A stretch of DNA of 7,028 bases, taken from the NCBI GenBank assembly GCA_965367695.1, contig CBDUKB010000158.1:1-7028 (forward strand), given 5' to 3'. Of this stretch, positions 1 to 5,423 are shown piece after piece. This DNA is from Putridiphycobacter sp965367695. GTDB lineage: Bacteria > Bacteroidota > Bacteroidia > Flavobacteriales_D > Crocinitomicaceae. The notes below the pieces were generated by a model. That model saw nothing but the letters and a program-made list of their open reading frames with translations. It did not search any database and was not told where the DNA came from. The position numbers and the translations under genes were made by a program. Each line of letters opens with the position of its first letter. The first letter of the stretch is position 1.

Positions 1-123
1 GGGTTGTTAACAAAAGAGCAATTAGAAAAAAAATTAGCCCTCGAAGCGAAAAGAAAAGCAGACAGAGCCACTAAAAAAAACAATCCACCTAAACCACCAC
101 ATCCTCCGAAACCTGGACAGTAA
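1..123 (+). CDS. C-terminal tail of an unknown protein (5' end outside window)
   Basis: An open frame enters from the left edge in frame 1 and stops at TAA 121-123, giving 40 visible residues. The first half is charged and Lys/Glu/Ala-rich (LLTKEQLEKKLALEAKRK), probably helical. The last part is proline-rich, with PPKPP, HPP and PKPG, and ends in Gln. I do not recognise the family. A basic helix followed by a Pro/Lys tail is low-complexity sequence found at the ends of many unrelated proteins. The case for a real gene is the clean stop 22 bp before a strong intrinsic terminator on the same strand. The TTG at 4-6 could in principle start a tiny peptide, but a truncated larger gene is more likely. 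Confidence 0.6.
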   Translation, partial: GLLTKEQLEKKLALEAKRKADRATKKNNPPKPPHPPKPGQ

Positions 124-144
124 AATTAGGATCACTTAATTATT

Positions 145-180
145 AAAACATCAACTATTAAAGTTGGTGTTTTTTTATTT
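145..180 (+). terminator. Rho-independent terminator
   Basis: The stem ACATCAACT (148-156) and AGTTGGTGT (162-170) pairs over 9 bp with one U-G wobble around the 5-base loop ATTAA. AAA 145-147 can pair with TTT 171-173 to lengthen the stem. A run of seven T (170-176) follows directly. It lies 22 bp after the stop of the partial upstream gene and would end that transcript. The opposite strand has only a short T run, so terminator activity in reverse would be weak. Confidence 0.85.
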
Positions 181-188
181 ATAATGCT

Positions 189-196
189 TTCCTTTG
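189..196 (+). promoter_or_regulatory. Possible weak -7 element for the MFS gene
   Basis: TTCCTTTG differs from the Bacteroidota -7 consensus TAnnTTTG at one position. A TTG (164-166) lies 22 bp upstream, close to the usual -33 distance, but it falls inside the terminator hairpin. If the element is used, transcription would begin near 201-203, about 50 bp before the ATG at 252. This is the weakest promoter candidate in the window. Confidence 0.25.
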
Positions 197-251
197 CAGC
201 ATCAAACCAACTCCTACATATCCCCTAAGTTTTTGGCTTTTATGCCTAAAT

Positions 252-1373
252 ATGCTTGTTTTTATGACAAGTTTTAATTTATTAATTCCAGAATTAAATG
301 ATTATTTAAAAAACCTAGGAGGTAATGATTATAAATGGATGATTTTAGGTTTGTGGACGATTGCCGCTGGTATTGCCAGACCATTTAGTGGTAAAATTGC
401 AGACAATTTTGGAAGAAAACCAACGCTGTACATTGGAATTTGTATCAGTGTAATCGTCACTTTTTTTTACCCTATATTCACCACTGTCTTCGGTTTTTTA
501 GTCTTGCGATTTTTACATGGTTTTAGTACCGGTTTTCAACCAACAGGTGCAACAGCCTTAGTAGGCGATATTATTCCATATCGAAAAAGAGGTGAAGCTA
601 TGGGGATTTTTAGTTTAACCATCAGCATTGGGTTTGGACTTGGTAATTACCTTAGTTCGTTTACCTTAACACTTTTTGGAATGAATGGTTTGTTTTACAC
701 CTCCTTAATAATGGGCTTAATTGCATTGGCCACAGTGCCTTTTATTGAAGAATCCATGCCTGATAAGAAACCCCTTACTTTAAAGAATATTGTCCCTAAA
801 TTTAATGAAATCATAGCGCCTGAAGTTATTCACCCGGCAGTAATAATGTTTTTAACAGCCATGTGCGGTGGAATTTACTATTTAATGGTACCAGACTTTA
901 GTTCACATTTAGGGTTAAGCAATAAAGGATTGTTTTTTGGATTTACGACCATGACCACCATTTTTATCCGATTTTTTGCTGGTAGGGCAACTGATAAATA
1001 TGGAAGGGTTAAAAGTTTATACTTTGGTATAAGCATACTTTTCATTGCTATGTCATTGTCTTTTTTATCAAAAAGTCCAACACTATTTATGATCAGCGGT
1101 GCCGTGTATGGAATTGGCACTGGAATTACTTCTCCTGCCCTATTTGCTTGGACCACCGATTTAGCAAACCCCCAATTTAAAGGAAGGGGTATGGGAACTT
1201 TATTTATTGCTTTAGAATTTGGAATATTTGCAGGGACTTATGCCGGGCAAATGGCATACCAAAACAATGCATCTCTGTTTGGAAATGCATTTCTGGTTGG
1301 TATGTTTTTGTGTGTAATTGGCCTTATTTATTTAAGTCTAAGAAATAAATTTTCAGTTAAACTAAAATTATAA
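252..1373 (+). CDS. MFS transporter (drug-efflux-like); true N-terminus probably upstream
   Basis: A 12-helix major facilitator superfamily carrier of the inner membrane, probably a proton-driven exporter; the substrate cannot be told. Numbered from ATG 252, the loop 2-3 motif A is clear (G47-K-I-A-D51-N-F-G54-R55-K56-P57), and its second-half counterpart is G244-R-A-T-D248-K-Y-G251-R252. R86-F-L-H-G90 matches motif B in helix 4. The helix 5 region (G127-F-G-L-G131-N-Y) resembles motif C but lacks the Pro typical of drug antiporters. At 373 aa it is slightly short. The frame stays open upstream to a stop at 159-161 and encodes LSFWLLCLN just before M1, which is the first half of TM1. ATG 252 therefore falls inside TM1, and no ATG, GTG or TTG exists in frame upstream. 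Starting at 201 would give 390 aa, a normal length. The stop overlaps the convergent folE by 6 bp. Family assignment is firm; the start is not. Confidence 0.88.
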   Translation: MLVFMTSFNLLIPELNDYLKNLGGNDYKWMILGLWTIAAGIARPFSGKIADNFGRKPTLYIGICISVIVTFFYPIFTTVFGFLVLRFLHGFSTGFQPTGATALVGDIIPYRKRGEAMGIFSLTISIGFGLGNYLSSFTLTLFGMNGLFYTSLIMGLIALATVPFIEESMPDKKPLTLKNIVPKFNEIIAPEVIHPAVIMFLTAMCGGIYYLMVPDFSSHLGLSNKGLFFGFTTMTTIFIRFFAGRATDKYGRVKSLYFGISILFIAMSLSFLSKSPTLFMISGAVYGIGTGITSPALFAWTTDLANPQFKGRGMGTLFIALEFGIFAGTYAGQMAYQNNASLFGNAFLVGMFLCVIGLIYLSLRNKFSVKLKL

Positions 1374-2030
1374 TTTCATTCTTAAATAACTCAGGAACTC
1401 TTTTTTCACTTCGGCATTGGCAAATTGTCCGCCAAACTCTGCGGTCACTGTACTACTCTGAATGTCTTTGATACCACGGGAGTTTACACATAAATGCTTG
1501 GCATCAATCACACAAGCAACATCCTTTGTTTCGAGATATTCTTGTAAATGTTTTACTACCTGCATGGTTAGTCTTTCTTGCACTTGCGGTCTTTTAGAAT
1601 AATAATCGACAATTCTATTCATTTTAGAAAGCCCGATTACTTTTCCGGAAGAAATATAGGCAATATGTGCTTTTCCAACAATAGGTAAAAAGTGGTGTTC
1701 ACAAGTTGAATAAACTGTAATGTCTTTTTCAACAAGCATTTCAGCATACTTATATTTGTTTTCGAAAGTTGAATTTTTTGGCAATCTATCTGGATTTAAC
1801 CCACCAAATAATTCTTTTACGTACATTTTTGCCACTCTTTTCGGAGTAGCTTTTAAACTGTCATCCGTTAAGTCTAAACCCAATGTTTTCATAATTTCAG
1901 CAAACTTTTCTTGGATTATATCTATCTTTTGATCGTCAGATAAAAGGAAAGCATCTTTTCGTAACGGCGTGTCACCTGCTGTTCCAAAATGGTGTTCTTC
2001 CATTTCTTCAATTTCAGTGTTATTTTTCAT
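1368..2030 (-). CDS. folE: GTP cyclohydrolase I (FolE)
   Basis: A cytosolic zinc enzyme, a homodecamer in characterised relatives. It converts GTP to 7,8-dihydroneopterin triphosphate and formate, the first step of the folate/pterin pathway. The 220 aa match the family length, and the residues align with E. coli FolE with no numbering offset. The zinc ligands are C110, H113 and C181. Active-site and GTP-binding residues H112, S135, K136, Q151, E152, H179 and R185 are all present. Family signatures appear as STCEHHFLPIVGKAHIAY (108-125), SKMNRIVDYYSKRPQVQER (135-153) and SRGIKDIQSSTVTAEFGG (184-201). The first 35 residues are a polar, acidic extension containing TPLRKDAF, which I associate with Bacteroidota FolE. 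The ATG at 2030 follows an A-rich leader with no Shine-Dalgarno sequence and an exact -7 element. It is transcribed divergently from the Gre-like gene, and its 3' end overlaps the MFS gene. No pterin or folate genes are adjacent. Confidence 0.97.
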   Translation of the reverse strand: MKNNTEIEEMEEHHFGTAGDTPLRKDAFLLSDDQKIDIIQEKFAEIMKTLGLDLTDDSLKATPKRVAKMYVKELFGGLNPDRLPKNSTFENKYKYAEMLVEKDITVYSTCEHHFLPIVGKAHIAYISSGKVIGLSKMNRIVDYYSKRPQVQERLTMQVVKHLQEYLETKDVACVIDAKHLCVNSRGIKDIQSSTVTAEFGGQFANAEVKKEFLSYLRMKL

Positions 2031-2049
2031 GTTTATTTATTTTGAAGTA

Positions 2050-2057
2050 CAAATTTA
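2050..2057 (-). promoter_or_regulatory. -7 element of the folE promoter
   Basis: On the minus strand this reads TAAATTTG, an exact match to the Bacteroidota -7 consensus TAnnTTTG. It lies 19 bp before the folE ATG, so the leader would be about 12-15 nt, very A-rich and without a Shine-Dalgarno sequence. No TTG occurs at the usual -33 distance; the nearest TTTG (2075-2072) is only 14 bp away. The -33 half is therefore poor. Confidence 0.55.
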
Positions 2058-2070
2058 CATCATTCATATG

Positions 2071-2097
2071 ACAAATGGGTTTTTAAATTACATTTGT
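2071..2097. repeat. Inverted repeat in the folE / Gre-like divergent promoter region
   Basis: ACAAATG (2071-2077) and CATTTGT (2091-2097) are perfect 7-bp inverted arms separated by 13 bp. Their centres are 20 bp apart, close to two helical turns. The right arm covers the end of the -7 element of the Gre-like gene, and the left arm lies upstream of the folE -7 element. This would suit an operator for a dimeric regulator acting on both genes. TTTG is common in such promoters, so coincidence is possible. Confidence 0.35.
2089..2096 (+). promoter_or_regulatory. -7 element of the Gre-like gene promoter
   Basis: TACATTTG matches the Bacteroidota -7 consensus TAnnTTTG exactly. Transcription would start near 2100-2103, leaving a leader of about 15 nt before ATG 2117. 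No TTG is seen at the -33 distance. It sits back to back with the folE -7 element, with 31 bp between the two. Confidence 0.5.
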
Positions 2098-2116
2098 TAA
2101 CCTATATCAAGTTTTT

Positions 2117-2578
2117 ATGATGGATACGCTTAAAATTAAAAAATTACTGAATGAGCATTGCATACAATACATTCTAAAAAAACAGGAAGATTTACTGCTA
2201 TCCATTGAAGATGCCAATTCTTCATTAAAGTCAGCTGCTAACAGTACCGCGGGAGACAAACACGACACTAGTAGGGCCATGATGCACTTGGAAATTGAGA
2301 AAAAAAGTAAACAACTTAGTGAAATTGAGCAACTAAAAAAAATGATTCCAATTTTGCAAAACAATATTAAACATCAGTCTTTTGGAATAGGAACTATTAT
2401 TGAAACAAATGTTGGACACTTTTATATTAGCTTTAATGCCGGTAAATTGTTAATTAAGGATAAAGCCTATACATTCATCTCATTGGCGTCTCCTTTGGCA
2501 CAGGCTTTTAAACACAATTTGAATAAAAAACAATTTCAATTTATGAATCAAGAATATAAGGTTTTAAGTACTTTTTAG
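2117..2578 (+). CDS. GreA/GreB-like transcript cleavage/elongation factor family protein
   Basis: At 153 aa it is close to the length of E. coli GreA (158) and has the same two-part layout. Residues 1-80 form a charged helical hairpin, and 88-153 a beta-rich C-terminal domain. The hairpin turn reads A45-G46-D47-K48-H49-D50-T51. It aligns with GreA GDLKEN, placing D47 and D50 on the acidic tip pair D41/E44 that reaches into the RNA polymerase secondary channel. In the C-terminal domain, FGIGTIIET (89-97) followed by SPLAQAF (125-131) matches the GreA pattern with its SPLARAL stretch. It may promote transcript cleavage or otherwise modulate RNA polymerase; this is inferred. From memory, Bacteroidota relatives are often labelled 3-oxoacyl-ACP synthase, but nothing here resembles a ketosynthase. 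Two adjacent ATGs (2117, 2120) could start it. It is divergent from folE, and its end overlaps lnt by 15 bp. Confidence 0.7.
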   Translation: MMDTLKIKKLLNEHCIQYILKKQEDLLLSIEDANSSLKSAANSTAGDKHDTSRAMMHLEIEKKSKQLSEIEQLKKMIPILQNNIKHQSFGIGTIIETNVGHFYISFNAGKLLIKDKAYTFISLASPLAQAFKHNLNKKQFQFMNQEYKVLSTF

Positions 2579-4192
2579 TTTTTTACTTCTAGATTTCAAA
2601 TAGTCACTCACTGCCATTATAAAAATACCAATCAATAAAAAGACCGATATTCTTCCAATAATATCACCATATTTAGTGTAAAATGTAATGCTATCATTTT
2701 TATTGATCTTTTGAATCAGCACTCCTTTTTCGTCCCAGTTTAGTCGATCAATAATTTCTCCTTTTTGGTTAATAAAACAAGAAATACCAGTATTTGCCGA
2801 CCTTGCTAGGGACCGCCTATTTTCAATGGCTCTTAATTGTGAAAAGGTTAAATGTTGTTTGTAGCCAGGCGTATCACCCCACCATCCATCATTGGTGATG
2901 ACACATAAAAAGTCTGCACCTAAGGATACAAATTGGCTAACATACTCACCATATACAGACTCATAGCAAATTAAAGGGGCGGTTTTTAAAACCTTTGAAT
3001 AAAACAAATTCGGGTATTTATTCCCAACTAAAATACTATTGGTCCCCCCTAAATCGACTGATAATTTGGCCATAAAAGGAAAAATAGCCACAAAAGGTAA
3101 TTTTTCAGCACCAAGCACTAACTTAGCCTTGTGATATTTTTGAATTTTTTCATCTCCTGAAATTAATAAGGCTGTATTATAATTTTCAAACCATTTGTTA
3201 CTTTTTTTAACCGCTGGAAATGGCCTTTCTTCATTAAATAAACCATAAGTATCTGCTCCTGTTAAAATGGGAATACCTTTTGACTTTGAAAATGCCCTCA
3301 ATTTAAAAATTACGCCCATATTATCAAATGCAGCTTCATCTATATATGAAGAAATAGCAGTTTCAGGAAAAACAATCAAATCGGTTGAAGACGTGATTTT
3401 AGTCTCCGCTAGTGCCAACATATCAGTAATTTGTTTGGATGTTGGTGTAGTAAACTTAATTCCTGGGCCAGTAAAATCATTATTCCATGGGTTCAAGTTT
3501 GGTTGTACAATCACAATTTCAACCGGATCCACTTTTTCTTCATATCGAAAAAACATGACTAAACTAATTGTAATAGGCACTAGTACTATCAGTCCTCCAA
3601 GTAAAAATAATGGACTTTGAATTTGGATTGATTCCTTTTTCTCTTTGATATTTCTATACAAAATATAAACAAGTACATTTATAAGCAACACCCATAATGT
3701 TCCGCCTGACACACCTGAAAATGAATACCATTGAATTATAGCAGGATGATTAGCGAATGCATTTCCAAAACTTAACCAAGGCCAAGATAAATCCCATATA
3801 TGATGTAAGTGTTCAAATGAAAGCCATAAGGCAACAAACCCAATCATAGTTTTATTAAAACTTAACACTCGGTCAAAGAACCCTAAAATTACAAATGGTA
3901 ATGTCATTAAAAACGCATTGGCAAAAAATGCCATTAAAGCCCCCTCCAAAGAAGCATTTTTAATCCACCAAGTGGCCACAACATTAAAAATTATCATGTA
4001 AAAATAATTGCCGAAAAACCTTTTAACTCCTTTAAATGACGTTACTTTATTAACTTCAATATTGAACCACAATAAAGGGGCAAAAGCAACAAAAATAAAA
4101 GGAAACAAACTACCTGAATAAGGAAAAGACAACCCCATCAACAAGGCAGCAATCCCCAAAATTAAAATGGATTTTAAATATGAAATTTGCAT
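2564..4192 (-). CDS. lnt: Apolipoprotein N-acyltransferase (Lnt)
   Basis: An inner-membrane enzyme that transfers an acyl chain from a phospholipid to the N-terminal diacylglyceryl-cysteine of apolipoproteins, the last step of lipoprotein maturation. I chose ATG 4192 (542 aa). A TTG at 4198 would add two residues, and numbers here count from that TTG, giving 544 aa. An N-terminal block of membrane helices (about 7-217) includes WPWLSFGNAFANHP (139-152). The periplasmic nitrilase domain (about 226-500) follows, then a final helix (about 513-533). The catalytic triad is intact: E279 in VFPETA, K357 in YHKAKL and C411 in PLICYES. E365 lies 8 residues after the Lys and E413 two after the Cys, the same spacing as E. 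coli K335/E343 and C387/E389. The MQISYLKSILILGIAALLMGL start supplies a full TM1, arguing against a later start. It is divergent from the acyltransferase-like gene and convergent with the Gre-like gene. Confidence 0.95.
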   Translation of the reverse strand: MQISYLKSILILGIAALLMGLSFPYSGSLFPFIFVAFAPLLWFNIEVNKVTSFKGVKRFFGNYFYMIIFNVVATWWIKNASLEGALMAFFANAFLMTLPFVILGFFDRVLSFNKTMIGFVALWLSFEHLHHIWDLSWPWLSFGNAFANHPAIIQWYSFSGVSGGTLWVLLINVLVYILYRNIKEKKESIQIQSPLFLLGGLIVLVPITISLVMFFRYEEKVDPVEIVIVQPNLNPWNNDFTGPGIKFTTPTSKQITDMLALAETKITSSTDLIVFPETAISSYIDEAAFDNMGVIFKLRAFSKSKGIPILTGADTYGLFNEERPFPAVKKSNKWFENYNTALLISGDEKIQKYHKAKLVLGAEKLPFVAIFPFMAKLSVDLGGTNSILVGNKYPNLFYSKVLKTAPLICYESVYGEYVSQFVSLGADFLCVITNDGWWGDTPGYKQHLTFSQLRAIENRRSLARSANTGISCFINQKGEIIDRLNWDEKGVLIQKINKNDSITFYTKYGDIIGRISVFLLIGIFIMAVSDYLKSRSKKLKST

Positions 4193-4200
4193 GTGCAAAT
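4185..4200. repeat. Perfect inverted repeat centred on the lnt start codon
   Basis: ATTTGCA (4185-4191), a TG centre (4192-4193) and TGCAAAT (4194-4200) form a perfect 7-bp inverted repeat of 16 bp in all. The lnt start codon (4192-4190 on the minus strand) lies at its middle, and the right arm overlaps the lnt -7 element. As DNA it would make a compact operator. As RNA it could fold only as a 5-bp stem, with the AUG in a 6-base loop. Confidence 0.5.
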
Positions 4201-4203
4201 ATA
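4196..4203 (-). promoter_or_regulatory. -7 element next to the lnt start codon
   Basis: On the minus strand this reads TATATTTG, an exact match to TAnnTTTG, followed by CAC and then the lnt ATG. A start site 4-7 bp downstream would fall on or just inside the ATG, implying a leaderless lnt message or a different true promoter. The alternative TTG start codon at 4198 lies inside this element, one reason to prefer the ATG. No TTG is seen at the -33 distance. Confidence 0.35.
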
Positions 4204-4218
4204 ATTCTATTCTCGAAT

Positions 4219-4233
4219 ATTCATTTTATGAAT
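4219..4233. repeat. Short inverted repeat in the lnt / acyltransferase intergenic region
   Basis: ATTCAT (4219-4224), TTT and ATGAAT (4228-4233) form a perfect 6-bp inverted repeat with a 3-base centre. It lies near the expected -33 region of the lnt promoter. In sequence this AT-rich a repeat of this length can arise by chance. Confidence 0.2.
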
Positions 4234-4285
4234 TTATTAATTACAGATTTATTTTAGATAAAAAATTCAAAATGAAATATATTAT

Positions 4286-4293
4286 TACTTTTG
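4286..4293 (+). promoter_or_regulatory. -7 element of the acyltransferase-like gene promoter
   Basis: TACTTTTG matches the Bacteroidota -7 consensus TAnnTTTG exactly and ends 11 bp before ATG 4305. Transcription would begin about 4297-4300, leaving a leader of only 5-8 nt without a Shine-Dalgarno sequence. No TTG is visible at the -33 distance. Confidence 0.5.
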
Positions 4294-4304
4294 ATTAAAC
4301 ATAC

Positions 4305-5423
4305 ATGAAAAAAATAAGACACTTATATTATAAAGATTTAGCTGGATTTAGATTTATTGCCATGCTCTTAGTATTTAGCTACATTGTCATGTATTTATTG
4401 GCCGCCAATGAAAGTTCTGATTTTTCTATCCAAGCTTTATTCTTTACTTCTGAATTTAAAGATGTCGGTCTTAGCTTTTTTGTGCTTTTAAGCAGTTTTT
4501 TAATTACTGTACAATGCCTAAGAGAATATAAATACAAAGAGTTTTTTTCCTTAAGGAAGTTTTACATTCGGAGGGCTCTTAAAATAGCTCCAATTTTGAT
4601 AATTGCCTTGATTTTTTATTTTTCAATCCATCCATTACTTATTAATTTTTTAAAACTCACTCCTTTAGACGGAAGTAATTCAATAAAAAACTTACTTTTT
4701 TTCCCTTCAAACCACAGTTTTTTAAGACTGGAAGTCTTTATTTACACCTATGTAATCTATTCCATCCTCATGTTTTGTTTATTTTACTTTTTATGGGGTT
4801 TAATAATGAAATATTTGCGACCAATGCTATCTGTTATTTCGATACTTTTTATTTTTGGTGGCGTAATTTTAAAAATTTTATTAATCAATGACAGTTATGA
4901 TTTTGAACACTACTTATTCTATTTTATTTTTGAAATAGGAGTTGGATCTATGCTCGCAATCGTATTTCGAAAACAAGACCAATATGTAGATTGGGTTAAA
5001 AAACTTTCTTATTCCCAAATCATTACTTTTTATATTTTTGTTGGAATTATTGTATTAGCTTGGTTATTCTTAATAAAAATTGAATTATTAAGTGTCCTAT
5101 TTAAGATGTTAATAACAATTGCATTGGCTTGTATGATTATGGAACAAACTTTTGCAAAGCACTCTATTTTAAAATTGAGAGATATTAAAATAATCATGCG
5201 GCTTGGGAAAATAAGCTATAATATAATTGTACTAGCCCCAATCATTGCGGTCATCATTTTAATCTCAATTGAATCTTTAGACAGGAATATGAGTTCACCA
5301 ATTGTAAAATTTATTTACCCAATCATCACTTTTTTTATCACTTGGATTCTTGCTGATGTATTTTACAAATACGTATCTAAATTTTTTATTAGAATGCAAT
5401 CTGATTTTAAACCTTTAAAGTAA
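4305..5423 (+). CDS. Acyltransferase-3 (OafA/YrhL-like) membrane protein, catalytic motifs degenerate
   Basis: A 372-aa, very hydrophobic protein with about ten predicted helices (roughly 13-33, 53-70, 93-115, 143-165, 173-195, 201-221, 239-258, 262-280, 302-322, 335-356). The acyltransferase-3 framework is recognisable: LAGFRFIAMLLV (12-23) for the usual LDGLRGIAALLV, DVGLSFFVLLSSFLIT (53-68) for GVdlFFVLSGFLIT, and FYIRRALKIAPIL (86-98) for FYlRRalRIyPly. Active members move acyl groups onto surface sugars at the inner membrane. Several hallmark residues differ. R16 is kept, but the His expected about 11 residues later in TM1 is replaced around Y26/I27. The SGF Gly is S64. The WSLxvEexFY motif is reduced at best to RLEVFIYTYV (141-150). 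The protein may be inactive, may use another mechanism, or may have a different role. No polysaccharide genes adjoin it. It is divergent from lnt, and its end overlaps the ABC-F gene by 9 bp. Confidence 0.65.
   Translation: MKKIRHLYYKDLAGFRFIAMLLVFSYIVMYLLAANESSDFSIQALFFTSEFKDVGLSFFVLLSSFLITVQCLREYKYKEFFSLRKFYIRRALKIAPILIIALIFYFSIHPLLINFLKLTPLDGSNSIKNLLFFPSNHSFLRLEVFIYTYVIYSILMFCLFYFLWGLIMKYLRPMLSVISILFIFGGVILKILLINDSYDFEHYLFYFIFEIGVGSMLAIVFRKQDQYVDWVKKLSYSQIITFYIFVGIIVLAWLFLIKIELLSVLFKMLITIALACMIMEQTFAKHSILKLRDIKIIMRLGKISYNIIVLAPIIAVIILISIESLDRNMSSPIVKFIYPIITFFITWILADVFYKYVSKFFIRMQSDFKPLK

Noticed and set aside
878..1156. Open frame on the minus strand inside the MFS gene (92 codons)
   Set aside because: It lies wholly antisense to conserved MFS coding sequence, has no recognisable motif and no promoter element, and reads as a shadow of the real gene.
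1720..1932. Open frame on the plus strand inside folE (70 codons)
   Set aside because: It is antisense to conserved FolE residues, with a Phe/Ser/Ile-rich composition typical of the reverse of AT-rich coding sequence.
2107..2364. Open frame on the minus strand across the Gre-like gene (85 codons, Cys/Ser/Phe-rich)
   Set aside because: It covers the conserved helical hairpin of the Gre-like gene on the other strand, and its Cys-rich look comes from reversed Ala/Lys codons.
3267..3620. Open frame on the plus strand inside lnt (117 codons)
   Set aside because: It is antisense to the Lnt nitrilase domain that holds catalytic E279, and it has no family motif or start context.
4196..4198. TTG as the lnt start codon
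   Set aside because: It adds only two residues to a good ATG start and lies inside the -7 element, so ATG 4192 is preferred.
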